Below are positions 20,720-21,482 of a DNA stretch of 21,482 nucleotides, one piece after another. The notes beneath the pieces are model-generated. The model saw only the letters and a list, made by a program, of their open reading frames with translations, was not told where the DNA came from and ran no database searches. How positions within the stretch are numbered: position 1 is the first letter of the stretch; each line of letters starts with the position of its first letter. Origin of the DNA: Plakobranchus ocellatus (lineage: Eukaryota > Mollusca > Gastropoda > Plakobranchidae); NCBI GenBank assembly GCA_019648995.1, contig BLXT01004186.1, positions 589,736 to 611,217 on the forward strand. The letters run 5' to 3'. The position numbers and the translations under genes were made by a program.

Positions 20720-20800
20720 CACCAAATTCTCACGGTAAAGTCAGAGGTTTTCCCTCGATCATGGCGTCCTGGTTCGGTTCGGTCCGTTTGTTGTCAGTGT
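20720..20800 (-). other. Exon 1, 5' UTR (3' boundary seen, 5' end approximate)
   Basis: A consensus donor, TTTGGTG|GTAAGAT (GT at 20719-20718), ends a GC-richer block just upstream of exon 2 on the minus strand. Splicing to 19094 gives GGTG-TTGTGATG. No transcription start can be placed from sequence, so the right limit is a guess. The exon carries the 10-codon upstream ORF listed separately. The main uncertainty is whether other first exons exist. Confidence 0.5.
20730..20762 (-). other. Upstream ORF in exon 1 (MIEGKPLTLP, then TGA)
   Basis: ATG at 20762-20760 sits in a fair context (GACGCCATGA, G at -3) and reads ten codons to TGA at 20732-20730. After splicing to exon 2 the TGA is in the same frame as the main start, with five sense codons (GAA TTT GGT GTT GTG) between them. 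Upstream ORFs of this kind usually lower main-ORF translation. That effect here is inference, as is inclusion of this segment in the mRNA. Confidence 0.42.
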
Positions 20801-20940
20801 TGTCTGACTCTTGAGTTGTGTGGAGGGGCGGATGTGACGTTGTGAGCCTGTGTAGAACAGGGAGCCCAGCTATCAGAGATTCTCTTTCCAGGGCTGGCCT
20901 AGGTGAACTTCAGGCAAATAGGCCTCGCGAGCGCTGAATA
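20740..20940 (-). promoter_or_regulatory. CpG-rich putative promoter
   Basis: Compared with the AT-rich surroundings this block is rich in G, C and CpG (CGCGAGCGC near 20927-20935; several CG between 20754 and 20790). It contains a GC-box-like GGGGCGG at 20825-20831 and a CRE-half-site-like TGACGT at 20835-20840. It lies immediately 5' of the proposed exon 1. No clear TATA box at a proper distance was seen. The start site is not determinable by eye. Confidence 0.35.
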
Positions 20941-21482
20941 AAATAATAATACATGTATCGTCAAATAGAGGTGGAAAAAAAAAAAAAAACGGCTTACTCC
21001 CCAAAAGTTAGCCCTGCACAGGCCATTTGGTTGGTTGACTTCAGGGATTATAGAATGGAAGGATGGGGGTGGTGTTCGTTGGGGAGTAAAGGCTAGTCAT
21101 GGATAGCCGAAGTGGGCCTTTACATCAGATCAAAGGAGCCGGTAAATTTTTAGTGATAAATAATTTCAATTAGGCCTAGGATAGGTCATTTGAATAGGAT
21201 AGGCGTCAAGGAATTGTGAGTTTGCAAGTTTCCCACGTTTCATTCCAAATTCTAATATGGTGTATTGGAAGTATAGAATTTGTTCCCTTAGTTTTTTCCT
21301 CCCTTTTAAATTTTTTTTTTTAATTTTTGTCTTCTGAACAGCTATGCGATATGAAAGCGCGATCAACATATTGCAAACTTATCCAATATCTGTTACAGTT
21401 AAATATTTTAGGTGTTAAATCTTTACGGGTTTTTCTTTTCTTTCCATTTGATGTGAATATTTTTCTTTTTTTTTTATTACTT
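20941..21482. other. Upstream flanking sequence without a gene
   Basis: It holds a 15-base A run (20975-20989), an 11-bp inverted repeat (TTACTCCCCAA at 20994-21004 and TTGGGGAGTAA at 21079-21089), AGGCCTAGGATAGG repeats near 21174-21203, and AT-rich DNA to the end. No coding exon was found on either strand. Confidence 0.55.

Noticed and set aside
20761..20814. Short plus-strand ORF MASWFGSVRLLSVLSDS opposite exon 1, as a divergent gene start
   Set aside because: Only 17 codons, no clear donor after it and no following exon. It probably reflects GC-rich promoter sequence.

Overview
The window is animal genomic DNA. One large protein-coding gene on the minus strand fills most of it, in five exons with GT-AG introns, inside AT-rich non-coding sequence. 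The gene encodes a predicted nuclear protein of about 3,266 residues with nine C2H2 zinc fingers, long disordered Ser/Thr/Lys-rich stretches, a Gln-rich helical segment and two candidate CtBP-binding motifs. The palindromic TCTAGATCTAGA-type repeats and AGGCCT words near the 5' end resemble what I associate with gastropod mollusc genomes. That placement is a guess; metazoan is secure.

Layout, read from the right (5' end of the gene) to the left. About 20.74-20.94 kb is a CpG-rich promoter and first exon. The non-coding exon 1 ends at 20720 and carries a 10-codon upstream ORF. Intron 1 runs to 19095 and contains a palindrome-rich cluster. Exon 2 (18966-19094) holds the start codon. Exon 3 (11483-18206) is a single 6.7-kb exon with three copies of an unrecognised 'GFW' motif, basic and acidic tracts, a charged helix and zinc fingers 1-4. 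Intron 3 contains a 157-base assembly gap flanked by two almost identical ~218-bp copies. Each copy carries a frame-neutral 66-nt candidate cassette exon. Exon 4 (9528-9654) is short. Intron 4 contains a 104-bp tandem repeat. Exon 5 (5348-8173) encodes fingers 5-9 and the stop codon.

The left 5.3 kb is the 3' UTR plus downstream AT-rich sequence. It has a candidate poly(A) signal at 4965-4970 and a decayed repeat around 1734-1953, and I see no second gene. The reading frame joins exactly across every exon junction (124 + 6724 + 127 + 2826 coding nt = 3,267 codons with stop), which is the main support for the model.

There is no operon, mobile cassette, CRISPR array or RNA gene. The most interesting points are the repeated GFW motif, the duplicated finger-pair module, the duplicated candidate exon at the gap, and the upstream ORF separated from the main ORF by a single in-frame TGA.
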